From NCBI GenBank assembly GCA_020444775.1, contig JAGRHX010000137.1, positions 1 to 6,139 on the forward strand: a stretch of 6,139 nucleotides of DNA, given 5' to 3'. Positions 1 to 6,139 of this stretch are shown here, piece after piece. Position 1 is the stretch's first letter, and each line of letters begins with the position of its first letter. The translations under genes and the position numbers were made by a program. The stretch comes from Gammaproteobacteria bacterium (lineage in GTDB: Bacteria; Pseudomonadota; Gammaproteobacteria; HK1). The notes beneath the pieces are model-generated. The model did no database searches. It saw only the letters and a program-made list of their open reading frames with translations, and was not told the origin of the DNA.

Positions 1-2912
1 CGCGCAAGGCCGGCTGGGACACCCATGGCCTGCCCGTGGAGCACGAGATCGAGAAGGAGCTCGGCATCTTCGACAAGGCACGCATCGAGCGCGAGGTCGG
101 TATCGCCGAGTTCACGCGGCGCTGCCGTGAATCGGTCATGCGCTACATCGGCGACTGGGAGCAGATGACCGAGCGGATGGGCTTCTGGGTCGATCTGGAC
201 AAGGCCTACTACACCCTCGACAACGACTTCATCGAATCAGTCTGGTACCTGCTCAAGACCATCTGGGACAAGGGCCTGCTGTACCGTGGCTACAAGGTGG
301 TGCCCTACGATCCTCGTATCGGTGCGACACTCTCCTCGCACGAGGTGGCCCAGGGCTACAAGGAGATCGACGACATCTCGGTGTACGTGCGGTTCCCGGT
401 GGTGGGCGCGGAGAAGACCGCCCTGCTGGCCTGGACCACCACACCTTGGACGTTACCGTCCAACCTCGCCCTCGCCGTCGATGTCGAGGTCGAGTACGCC
501 TACGTGCGTACCGGAGACGAGCTGTTGATCCTGGCCCGTGAGCTGGTCGACAGCGTCATCCGTGACGAGCAGCGGGTGATCGAGAAGGTGGTCAAGGGCA
601 GCGATCTGCTCGGCATGCGCTATCGCCGGCCGTTCGCCTACCTGGAGGTGGACGCGGACGCCCTGGATGCCGCCTGGCAGGTGCGCGCCGGCGATTTCGT
701 GACCACCGATGACGGCACCGGAATCGTGCACATCGCGCCCGCCTACGGTGTGGACGACCTCGCGCTCGGCCAGGCGCACGGCCTGCCGGTGCTGCACGGC
801 GTCGGTCTGGACGGCTACTTCAAGCCCGAGGTGACGCCGGTGGCCGGTCTGTTCTTCAAGGATGCCGACCCGATCCTCGCCGACGAGCTGAAGGCCAATG
901 GCCTGCTCTATCGTCGACAGAAGTACCGACACAACTATCCGCACGGCTGGCGCACCGGCGATCCACTCATCTATTACGCCAAGGATGCGTGGTACATCCG
1001 CACCAGCCAGATCAAGGATCGCATGGTCGAGCTGAACAAGACCATCAACTGGGTGCCGCAGACCATCCGCGACGGTCGCTTCGGCAACTGGCTGGAGAAC
1101 AACATCGACTGGGCGCTGTCCAGGGAACGCTTCTGGGGCACGCCGCTGCCCGTCTGGACCGACGGCGAGGGCGACTACATGTGCATCGGCTCCCTTTCGG
1201 AGCTGGAGCGACTGTCCGGTCGCAAGCTCGACGAGCTGGACCTGCACCGACCGGCGATCGACGAGATCGAGTTCGACCATCCCGACACCGGCAAGCGCTA
1301 CCGACGTGTGCCCGAGGTGATCGACTGCTGGTTCGACTCGGGCGCCATGTCCTACGCGCAATGGCACTATCCGTTCGAGAACCAGGAGCTTTTCGCGCAA
1401 CGATTCCCGGCCGACTACATCTGTGAGGCCATCGACCAGACGCGGGGCTGGTTCTACTCGCTGCATGCCATCGCCTCGTTGGTGTCGGATAGCGTGGCGT
1501 ACAAGAACTGCGTGTGTCTTGCCCACATCGTCGACAAGGACGGCAAGAAGATGTCCAAGTCGCAGGGCAACATCGTCAACCCGTACGACGTCTTCGACAC
1601 GGTCGGCGCCGATGCCCTGCGCTGGTACTTCACCGCGCGTATCGCGCCCGATGTGCAGAAGCGGATCTCGGTGGACATCGTGCGCGACGTCGCCGCCTCG
1701 TTCCTCAACACCTTGTGGAACACCTACTCGTTCTTCGTGCTCTACGCCCGACTGGACGGCGTGGACCTGAATCGCGACGTCGCCGTCGAGCGCCGGCCGG
1801 AGGTCGATCGCTGGATTCTCGCGAGTCTGCAGCGCACCGTGCGAACCACCACCGACTGCATGGATCGTTTCGACGCGATGGGTGCCGGCAGCGCCATCGA
1901 GCGCTTCGTCGACCAGCTCTCCAACTGGTACGTGCGCCTGAACCGGCCGCGCTTTTGGAAGGCCGCCGAAGGTGAGGACAAGCAGTCCGCCTATCTGACG
2001 CTGTACGAGTGTCTGAGCGTGGTGCACCGGCTGATCGCGCCGTTCATGCCGTTCGCGAGCGAGAAGATCTATCAGAATCTGGTCCGCGCCCTCGATTCCG
2101 AGGCGCCACACAGTGTGCACATGCAGTCCTGGCCGGAGGTGGATCCGGCACGTTGCGACGACGCCCTGATCGCCGAGTTCGACGTCATCCAGCAGGTGGT
2201 CTGGCTGGGCCGTTCGGCGCGCAACGAGACCGCGCTCAAGGTTCGCCAGCCGCTGCGCAGACTGCTGGTGCGGGTGCCGGACGAAGCCGCGCAGGCCGCG
2301 GTACGCAAGCACGAGCGGCTGATCATGGACGAGCTCAACGTCAAGTCACTGGAGCTGATCGCGCGCGACGCCGGTCTGGTCAGCTATAGGCTGAAACCGA
2401 ACCTGCCGCGCATCGGCAAACGCTACGGCAAGCTGATCCCACAGATCCGCAAGGCGCTGGCCGAGGCCGACGGCGCAGCGGTGGCGGCCGCGGTCACCGC
2501 CGGTGAGCGCTTCGACGTGGTGCTCGAGGATCAGACCCTGAGCTTCGAACCCGAGGACGTGTTGATCGAGACCGAGTCCGCGGAAGGTTTCGCCTGCGCC
2601 GAGGAAGGTGGCTACCTGGTCGGACTCGATACCAGCCTTGACGAGTCACTGGTACTGGAGGGGCTCGCCCGAGAGCTGACCCGAAGCATCCAGGAGACCC
2701 GCAAGCAGGTCGGGCTGGACGTTTCGGATCGGATCCGCCTGGCGGTGAGTGGCAGTGCCGCCATCGAGAGCGCGCTGGACCGGCATCGCGACTACATCAT
2801 GGCCGAGACGCTGGCGGTGCATTGGGTGGAGGCACCCGACTCGCTGGCCCACCACAGCGAGCATCGACAGGAGCAGGAACACTGGCGAATCGGTCTGGAG
2901 AAGTCCGCCTGA
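1..2912 (+). CDS. ileS: Isoleucyl-tRNA synthetase, type 2 (eukaryote-like), 5'-truncated by the window edge
   Basis: Cytoplasmic class I enzyme that joins isoleucine to tRNA-Ile using ATP and edits misactivated valine. The first whole codon is at 3, and 969 residues are visible before TGA at 2910-2912. The gene clearly starts upstream: the first visible residues (RKAGWDTHGLPVE) normally follow the HIGH motif, so roughly 80-100 residues are missing. Visible in order: CP1 editing domain with WTTTPWTLPSN at residues 144-154 and HIAPAYGVDD at 243-252, whose aspartate is the usual editing residue; SRERFWG from 373; WFDSG from 443; DQTRGWFYS at 478-486; KMSKS at 516-520, the ATP-binding loop; anticodon-binding helices with SNWYVRLNRPRFW from 640; and a C-terminal DUF5915-like region with EGLARELTRSIQ from 886. 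The editing and C-terminal regions fit type 2 IleRS. The paired-cysteine zinc finger ending type 1 enzymes is absent. No lspA follows, unlike the usual gammaproteobacterial ileS-lspA order. The frame is intact throughout the visible part. Confidence 0.97.
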   Translation, partial: RKAGWDTHGLPVEHEIEKELGIFDKARIEREVGIAEFTRRCRESVMRYIGDWEQMTERMGFWVDLDKAYYTLDNDFIESVWYLLKTIWDKGLLYRGYKVVPYDPRIGATLSSHEVAQGYKEIDDISVYVRFPVVGAEKTALLAWTTTPWTLPSNLALAVDVEVEYAYVRTGDELLILARELVDSVIRDEQRVIEKVVKGSDLLGMRYRRPFAYLEVDADALDAAWQVRAGDFVTTDDGTGIVHIAPAYGVDDLALGQAHGLPVLHGVGLDGYFKPEVTPVAGLFFKDADPILADELKANGLLYRRQKYRHNYPHGWRTGDPLIYYAKDAWYIRTSQIKDRMVELNKTINWVPQTIRDGRFGNWLENNIDWALSRERFWGTPLPVWTDGEGDYMCIGSLSELERLSGRKLDELDLHRPAIDEIEFDHPDTGKRYRRVPEVIDCWFDSGAMSYAQWHYPFENQELFAQRFPADYICEAIDQTRGWFYSLHAIASLVSDSVAYKNCVCLAHIVDKDGKKMSKSQGNIVNPYDVFDTVGADALRWYFTARIAPDVQKRISVDIVRDVAASFLNTLWNTYSFFVLYARLDGVDLNRDVAVERRPEVDRWILASLQRTVRTTTDCMDRFDAMGAGSAIERFVDQLSNWYVRLNRPRFWKAAEGEDKQSAYLTLYECLSVVHRLIAPFMPFASEKIYQNLVRALDSEAPHSVHMQSWPEVDPARCDDALIAEFDVIQQVVWLGRSARNETALKVRQPLRRLLVRVPDEAAQAAVRKHERLIMDELNVKSLELIARDAGLVSYRLKPNLPRIGKRYGKLIPQIRKALAEADGAAVAAAVTAGERFDVVLEDQTLSFEPEDVLIETESAEGFACAEEGGYLVGLDTSLDESLVLEGLARELTRSIQETRKQVGLDVSDRIRLAVSGSAAIESALDRHRDYIMAETLAVHWVEAPDSLAHHSEHRQEQEHWRIGLEKSA

Positions 2913-2950
2913 TCCGCGACGACCCGGTCCACGAACAGGAGTCCAGGAAC

Positions 2951-2968
2951 ATGGGAGCGTTTCGATGA
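2951..2968 (+). other. Possible five-codon leader frame overlapping the M48 start
   Basis: ATG at 2951 opens a frame reading MGAFR and ending at TGA 2966-2968. This stop overlaps the ATG of the peptidase gene (2965-2967) as ATGA. An AGGAG at 2937-2941 lies 9 nt upstream of this ATG, a good Shine-Dalgarno spacing. Such an arrangement could couple translation of the peptidase to ribosomes ending on the mini-frame. It could equally be chance, because the GGGAG that serves the peptidase start lies inside the mini-frame. No sequence family can be assigned to five residues. Confidence 0.25.
2953..2957 (+). promoter_or_regulatory. Ribosome binding site for the M48 peptidase gene
   Basis: GGGAG sits 7 nt before ATG 2965. 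This supports 2965 as the start over the in-frame ATG at 2974, which has no comparable purine-rich sequence at the right distance. It also argues against the in-frame codons upstream that run back into ileS. Confidence 0.65.
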
Positions 2969-4509
2969 GTTGGATGAATTCGAGCAACCCTGCGCGCCGC
3001 CCCGGGCGGGTCACGCATCGCCCGACGACGCTCGACCGGCGCGCATTGCTGCGCACGGCGGGCGGACTCGGCATGGTCGCGACCCTGCCGGCCTGCGTCA
3101 GCACCAATCCGGCCACCGGACGCACCAGCTTCACCGGGACCTATGCGCCCGAGGACGACATCCGGCTCGGCCGCGAGCAGCATCCGAAGCTGGTCGAAGC
3201 CTTTGGCGGCGAGTACCAGCATCCGCGGCTGCAGGGCTATGTGCAGTCGGTCGGCCTGCAGCTCGCCGGGCATACCGAGTACCAGCAGTTTCCGTATCGA
3301 TTCACGCTGCTCAACAGTCCCATCGTCAATGCCTTCGCGTTGCCCGGTGGCTATGTCTACATCACCCGCGGGCTGCTCGCCCTGGCCAGCAACGAGGCGG
3401 AGATGGCCGGTGTCCTGGCCCATGAGCTGGGTCATGTCAACGCACGCCACACGGCCGAACGTCTGAGCGCCCAGCAGGCCACGCAGTTCGGCCTGTTGCT
3501 CGGTGCAATCGGCGCGCGTCTGGCCGGGCTGCCCGGCCAGGTGGTGCAGCTCGGGCGAACCATTGCCGCGCTGTCCATCCAGAGCTACTCGCGTCAGCAG
3601 GAGTTCGAGGCAGACACCCTGGGCGTGCGCTACATGAGCCGCGCCGGCTTCGAGCCGGATGCGATGGTGACCTTCCTCTCCACGCTGCGCGAGCAGAGCC
3701 AGGTCGAGGCCCGCTCCATGGGTCTGCCGGCGGGCAGCATCGACGAGTACAACATGATGTCCACCCATCCACGCACGGTGGACCGGGTGCGCGAGGCACA
3801 GGCCGCGGCCGAGGCGCAACGACCGGCCAGCCCGAGGCTGGCACGCGAAGCCTATCTGCAGCAGGTCGACGGGATGCTGTACGGCGATGATCCGAGCGAG
3901 GGCATCACCATCGGCAGTCGTTTCGTCCATCCGGGGATGGGCTTCGAGTTCACCGTGCCGGCCGGCTTCAGGGTGCGTAATCAACCAGACAAGGTGATCG
4001 CCCAGGACCCGAGCGGCGCCGCCATGGTATTCGACATCGGTCCTGTCGCTCGGGCACATAGCATGCCCGACTATGTCCAGGCCGAGTGGGCGCAAAAGCG
4101 TCTGAACGATGTCGAGACACTACAGGTCAACGGCCTGACCGGAGGAACCGGCTGGACCCGCGGCAGCAGCAACGGCACACCGGTGGATCTGCGTCTGGTG
4201 GCCCTGGCACGCGACGCACGCTCGGCGTGGCGCTTGCTGTTCATCACCCCCACCGCACGCACCGCGGAGCTTGCCGATGCCTTCAGACGCACGACCTACA
4301 GCTTCAAACAGCTCACTCCCGAGCAGGCACGCAGCGTCGCGCCACTGCGCCTGCAGGTACGCAAGGCACGGGCCGACGACAGCATCGCGCAACTGGCGCG
4401 GAACCTGCCGTATGGAGCCTTGAACGAGGCCTGGTATCGAGTCCTCAACGACCTGCCCGAGAATCAGTCACCTCGACCGGGTCAACTCATCAAGGTCTTC
4501 AGCACCTAG
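2965..4509 (+). CDS. M48-family zinc metallopeptidase, probable Tat-exported lipoprotein with a LysM-like C-terminus
   Basis: A 514-residue probable envelope protease of the type annotated as putative Zn-dependent protease (COG4784-like); relatives act in envelope protein quality control, but the substrate here is unknown. The N-terminus has a twin-arginine-like segment (DRRALLR, residues 24-30), a short hydrophobic stretch, and a lipobox-like LPAC with Cys44 as the likely lipidated residue. The catalytic site is visible: HELGH at 153-157 (zinc ligands His153 and His157, catalytic Glu154), the third ligand Glu213 in EFEAD, and the conserved STHPRT segment around His268. A second region of unknown role begins near residue 320 (HPGMGFEFTVPAGF). 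The last 54 residues (461-514) resemble a LysM-type unit, with a DDSIAQLA helix and an ending in PGQLIKVF. The gene follows ileS by 52 nt in the same direction and may be read from the same transcript. It ends in TAG. The metallopeptidase call is firm; Tat export, lipidation and the LysM fold are inferred from motifs. Confidence 0.93.
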   Translation: MSWMNSSNPARRPGRVTHRPTTLDRRALLRTAGGLGMVATLPACVSTNPATGRTSFTGTYAPEDDIRLGREQHPKLVEAFGGEYQHPRLQGYVQSVGLQLAGHTEYQQFPYRFTLLNSPIVNAFALPGGYVYITRGLLALASNEAEMAGVLAHELGHVNARHTAERLSAQQATQFGLLLGAIGARLAGLPGQVVQLGRTIAALSIQSYSRQQEFEADTLGVRYMSRAGFEPDAMVTFLSTLREQSQVEARSMGLPAGSIDEYNMMSTHPRTVDRVREAQAAAEAQRPASPRLAREAYLQQVDGMLYGDDPSEGITIGSRFVHPGMGFEFTVPAGFRVRNQPDKVIAQDPSGAAMVFDIGPVARAHSMPDYVQAEWAQKRLNDVETLQVNGLTGGTGWTRGSSNGTPVDLRLVALARDARSAWRLLFITPTARTAELADAFRRTTYSFKQLTPEQARSVAPLRLQVRKARADDSIAQLARNLPYGALNEAWYRVLNDLPENQSPRPGQLIKVFST

Positions 4510-4561
4510 GCACCTCTGCCCGGAGCCGATCGTACGCCGGAGCGCTCAGGTGCCCGGCTCC
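4509..4561. repeat. Interleaved inverted repeats at the convergent gene junction
   Basis: The 36-nt gap between the convergent stops and its flanks hold two perfect 7-bp inverted repeats: GGCACCT at 4509-4515 with AGGTGCC at 4548-4554, and GGAGCCG at 4522-4528 with CGGCTCC at 4555-4561. The arms alternate (A, B, A', B'), so they would either compete or form a pseudoknot-like fold. An 8-bp palindrome, GAGCGCTC, lies at 4540-4547. Loops are 26-32 nt and no T-tract follows on either strand, so this is not a canonical intrinsic terminator. It is the only candidate for ending transcription from both sides. Chance is possible in such GC-rich sequence. Confidence 0.3.
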
Positions 4562-5589
4562 AGCGTGCTGCAAAAACGCTGCACCAGCGGCGTGGAGATG
4601 GGCACCAGCTGGGCGACGAAGGTCTCGGTCGCGGCGCGCCAGCTACGCGAGCGCGCGTAGGCCACGCATGGCTCCGGTGACAGCGCCAGCGCGCCGAGGA
4701 TGGCTTTGCGCAGGTCCGCGTCGAGGACCCCGGTGACGCCCTGCTCGACCACGTCGATGGGCCCGGTGACCGGGAAGGCCGCGACCGGTACCGCGCACGC
4801 CATCGCCTCGAGCAGGACCACGCCAAATGTGTCGGTCAGGCTCGGGAAGACGAACACGTCGGCGGCCGACACCAGCCGCGCCAGCGCTTCACCACCGTGC
4901 TCGCCGGTGAACACCGCGTCGGGATACTGCTGGCTCAATCGGTACCGGTCCGGTCCGTCACCGACCACGACCCGGGTGCCGGGCAGATCCAGGCTCAGGA
5001 AGGCATCGAGATTCTTCTCGACCGCCACGCGCCCCATGTACATCGAGATGGGCCTGGGCAGATCCAGGGCCGCTTTGCCGTACGGTCTGAACACCGTGGT
5101 GTCGACGCCACGTGGCCACACCACCAGATGCTCGAAGCGGTATTCGCGCAGACGCTCGAGCTGTGAGGGTGTCGGCACCAGGGTCCGCACCGCCGGGACG
5201 TGAAAGCGGCGCAGATAGGCGTAGCTCCAGCGGATCGGCAACGGCACCCGGGCATGGATGTACTCGGGAAGCTGGGTATGGAAGGCGCTGGTGAACGGCA
5301 GCTCGTTGGCCCGGCACACGCTGCGCGCCGCGTGTCCGAGCGGGCCTTCGGTAGCAATGTGGATGGCATCCGGCTGGAAGGCCCGCAGGGCCCGTGTCAC
5401 ACCCCGCCGCGGCAGCCAGGCAAGCCGGATGCTCGGGTAGGTCGGACAGGGGAAGGTACGGAAATCCGCCGGCGAGATCACCGTGGCCGTGTGGCCCATG
5501 GCCTCGAGCTGGGCAATGGTCTGCTCGTAGGTCCGGACCACGCCGTTGACCTGTGGTCGCCAGGCATCGGTGACGATGGCTATGCGCAC
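4546..5589 (-). CDS. GT4-family glycosyltransferase, Agt/MgtA-like (probable glycolipid synthesis)
   Basis: A complete 347-residue GT-B fold, retaining-type glycosyltransferase that should transfer a sugar from a nucleotide sugar to a lipid or glycan at the inner face of the cytoplasmic membrane. The start is GTG at 5589, which gives the N-terminus typical of this subfamily (RIAIVTDAWRPQVNGVVRT, the acceptor-side glycine-rich loop). No good Shine-Dalgarno precedes it. The C-terminal half holds GRVAVEKN at 186-193, with Lys192 the likely phosphate contact, then VVGDGPDRY and DTFGVVLLEAMA. In the last, the usual EX7E motif reads as D253-X7-E261, a substitution I recall as common in this subfamily. 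The frame ends at TGA (4548-4546), facing the M48 gene. A PlcP-like gene lies 118 nt upstream in the same direction, which favours a diacylglycerol glycosyltransferase (Agt) role. Alternatives are an alpha-mannosyltransferase of the MgtA kind or another lipid glycosyltransferase. Donor and acceptor cannot be read from the sequence. Confidence 0.9.
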   Translation of the reverse strand: MRIAIVTDAWRPQVNGVVRTYEQTIAQLEAMGHTATVISPADFRTFPCPTYPSIRLAWLPRRGVTRALRAFQPDAIHIATEGPLGHAARSVCRANELPFTSAFHTQLPEYIHARVPLPIRWSYAYLRRFHVPAVRTLVPTPSQLERLREYRFEHLVVWPRGVDTTVFRPYGKAALDLPRPISMYMGRVAVEKNLDAFLSLDLPGTRVVVGDGPDRYRLSQQYPDAVFTGEHGGEALARLVSAADVFVFPSLTDTFGVVLLEAMACAVPVAAFPVTGPIDVVEQGVTGVLDADLRKAILGALALSPEPCVAYARSRSWRAATETFVAQLVPISTPLVQRFCSTLEPGT

Positions 5590-5610
5590 GCTCGCGACGC
5601 ACCCGATGGT

Positions 5611-5626
5611 CGCGCGGGACCGCGCG
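5611..5626 (-). repeat. GC-rich inverted repeat just upstream of the glycosyltransferase start
   Basis: CGCGCGG and CCGCGCG form perfect 7-bp arms around a 2-nt centre. In RNA this would fold as a 6-bp all-GC stem with a 4-nt loop, ending 21 nt before the GTG start on the - strand. In the mRNA it could limit access to the start region, which itself lacks a clear ribosome binding site. The role is inferred. Alternating CG runs in GC-rich DNA easily produce such repeats by chance. Confidence 0.35.
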
Positions 5627-5686
5627 CGGTGACGATCTCGTGGATCACCAGGGTTGGCACACCAGGATGGGCTGGGGGTCGATCAC

Positions 5687-5701
5687 CGCGGTCTGACCGC
5701 G
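5687..5701 (-). repeat. Inverted repeat directly after the phosphoesterase stop
   Basis: CGCGGTC and GACCGCG are perfect 7-bp arms around a single base, beginning 6 nt past the phosphoesterase stop on the - strand. As RNA it would form a 6-bp stem with a 3-nt loop. No T-tract follows, so a full intrinsic terminator is unlikely. Partial attenuation, 3'-end protection of the upstream message, or a protein-binding dyad are possible. The rest of the 118-nt gap (5590-5707) shows no convincing promoter, Pho-box-like repeat or gene. Confidence 0.4.
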
Positions 5702-5707
5702 AGCGCC

Positions 5708-6139
5708 TCAGGCGACCGCGCTCAACTCACGCTTGACGAGTTTCTCTTGTGACCAGTGGATGAGCTCGAGCCGGCCGTCCATGTGCTCGACCAGCGCAGT
5801 GTTGCTCTCCACCCAATCGCCGCAATTGCAGTACAAGGTACCTTCCATCTCGCGGATCTCGGCGCGATGGATGTGCCCGCAGACGACGCCGTCCACCTTG
5901 CGCTTCTTGGCCTCGTAGGCGACGCACTCCTCGAAGTTGCTGATGTACTGAACGGCGTTCTTGACCTTGTGCTTGAGGTAGGCGGCGAGCGACCAGTACG
6001 GCAGCCCGGCCTTGCGCCTGAAGAAGCTGACCACGTGGTTGAGCTCGAGCAACCACTCGTAGGCGGTGCTGCCCAGCCTGGACAGCCAGCCCGCGCAGCA
6101 GACCACGCTGTCGAACTGGTCGCCGTGCAGGACGAGGAA
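5708..6139 (-). CDS. PlcP-like calcineurin-type metallophosphoesterase (UDP-2,3-diacylglucosamine diphosphatase family), 5' end outside the window
   Basis: The C-terminal 143 residues of a COG2908-type phosphoesterase are visible, in frame to the right edge, with TGA at 5710-5708. Two metal-site motifs of the calcineurin-like fold are present: HGD at visible residues 5-7 (in FLVLHGDQFDS) and GHIH, with His89 and His91. The first motifs (DxH, GDxxD, GNHD) must lie upstream, outside the window. The segment GLPYWSLAAYLKHKVKNAVQ and the ending GDWVESNTALVEHMDGRLE match the PlcP-type branch I recall, often annotated as LpxH-like. PlcP is a membrane-associated phospholipase C that cleaves phospholipid headgroups to leave diacylglycerol during phosphate limitation, whereas LpxH acts in lipid A synthesis. 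The glycosyltransferase following 118 nt downstream supports the PlcP reading. Family assignment is firm; PlcP over LpxH is an inference from local sequence and neighbour. Any Pho box would lie beyond the right edge. Confidence 0.88.
   Translation of the reverse strand, partial: FLVLHGDQFDSVVCCAGWLSRLGSTAYEWLLELNHVVSFFRRKAGLPYWSLAAYLKHKVKNAVQYISNFEECVAYEAKKRKVDGVVCGHIHRAEIREMEGTLYCNCGDWVESNTALVEHMDGRLELIHWSQEKLVKRELSAVA

Noticed and set aside
453..2312. A 619-codon open frame on the - strand opposite ileS
   Set aside because: It lies wholly inside a firmly identified gene, has no recognisable motif, and its His/Val/Arg/Gly-rich composition is typical of the antisense shadow of a GC-rich gene.
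2749..2964. In-frame extension of the M48 gene back into ileS
   Set aside because: The added residues are an out-of-frame reading of ileS, and the ribosome binding site and signal peptide both fit the start at 2965.
2797..4095. A 432-codon open frame on the - strand spanning the end of ileS and most of the M48 gene
   Set aside because: It crosses two genes with clear motifs on the + strand and shows no domain of its own; a composition-driven shadow.
4958..5602. A 214-codon - strand frame overlapping the start of the glycosyltransferase
   Set aside because: It is another reading frame of the same gene; the RIAIVTDAWRPQVNGV frame carries all the family motifs.
5646..5670. CTGGTG direct repeat on the - strand, considered as a Pho box upstream of the glycosyltransferase
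   Set aside because: The units do not match the CTGTCAT-type consensus and are spaced 14 nt apart rather than 11.
5645..5686. A 13-codon GTG-started frame on the - strand in the phosphoesterase-glycosyltransferase gap, followed by an overlapping 22-codon frame
   Set aside because: Neither has a Shine-Dalgarno sequence or recognisable peptide, and such short frames are expected by chance.

Overview
The window is GC-rich, densely coding bacterial DNA. Gene content suggests a high-GC proteobacterium: a type 2 isoleucyl-tRNA synthetase, a Tat-type lipoprotein M48 peptidase, and a PlcP-like phosphoesterase next to a family-4 glycosyltransferase. The species cannot be named from the sequence. I see no tRNA, rRNA, CRISPR array, transposase, integrase or prophage gene, and the genes look alike in base composition, so nothing suggests recent transfer.

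Left part, + strand: the 3' 969 codons of ileS, open at the window edge (the HIGH-motif region lies outside), then a 52-nt gap and a complete M48 metallopeptidase gene of 514 codons. The gap is short and the genes are co-directional, so they may be co-transcribed. The peptidase start has a clear ribosome binding site. It is also overlapped by a five-codon open frame with its own Shine-Dalgarno-like sequence.

Right part, - strand: a PlcP-like metallophosphoesterase (5' end beyond the right edge) comes first, followed after 118 nt by a complete 347-codon glycosyltransferase that converges on the peptidase gene. The 118-nt gap holds two compact GC-rich inverted repeats and no other convincing gene. 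The 36-nt gap between the convergent genes, with its flanks, holds two interleaved 7-bp inverted repeats but no T-tract terminator.

How the genes may work together: IleRS charges tRNA-Ile in the cytoplasm. The M48 protein is probably an envelope lipoprotein protease for protein quality control. The right-hand pair resembles the known phosphate-starvation lipid-remodelling module, in which PlcP removes phospholipid headgroups to give diacylglycerol and an Agt-type enzyme glycosylates it to make phosphorus-free glycolipids. That reading rests on family resemblance and gene pairing. No wholly new system is evident; the pair and its structured gap are the most interesting part.
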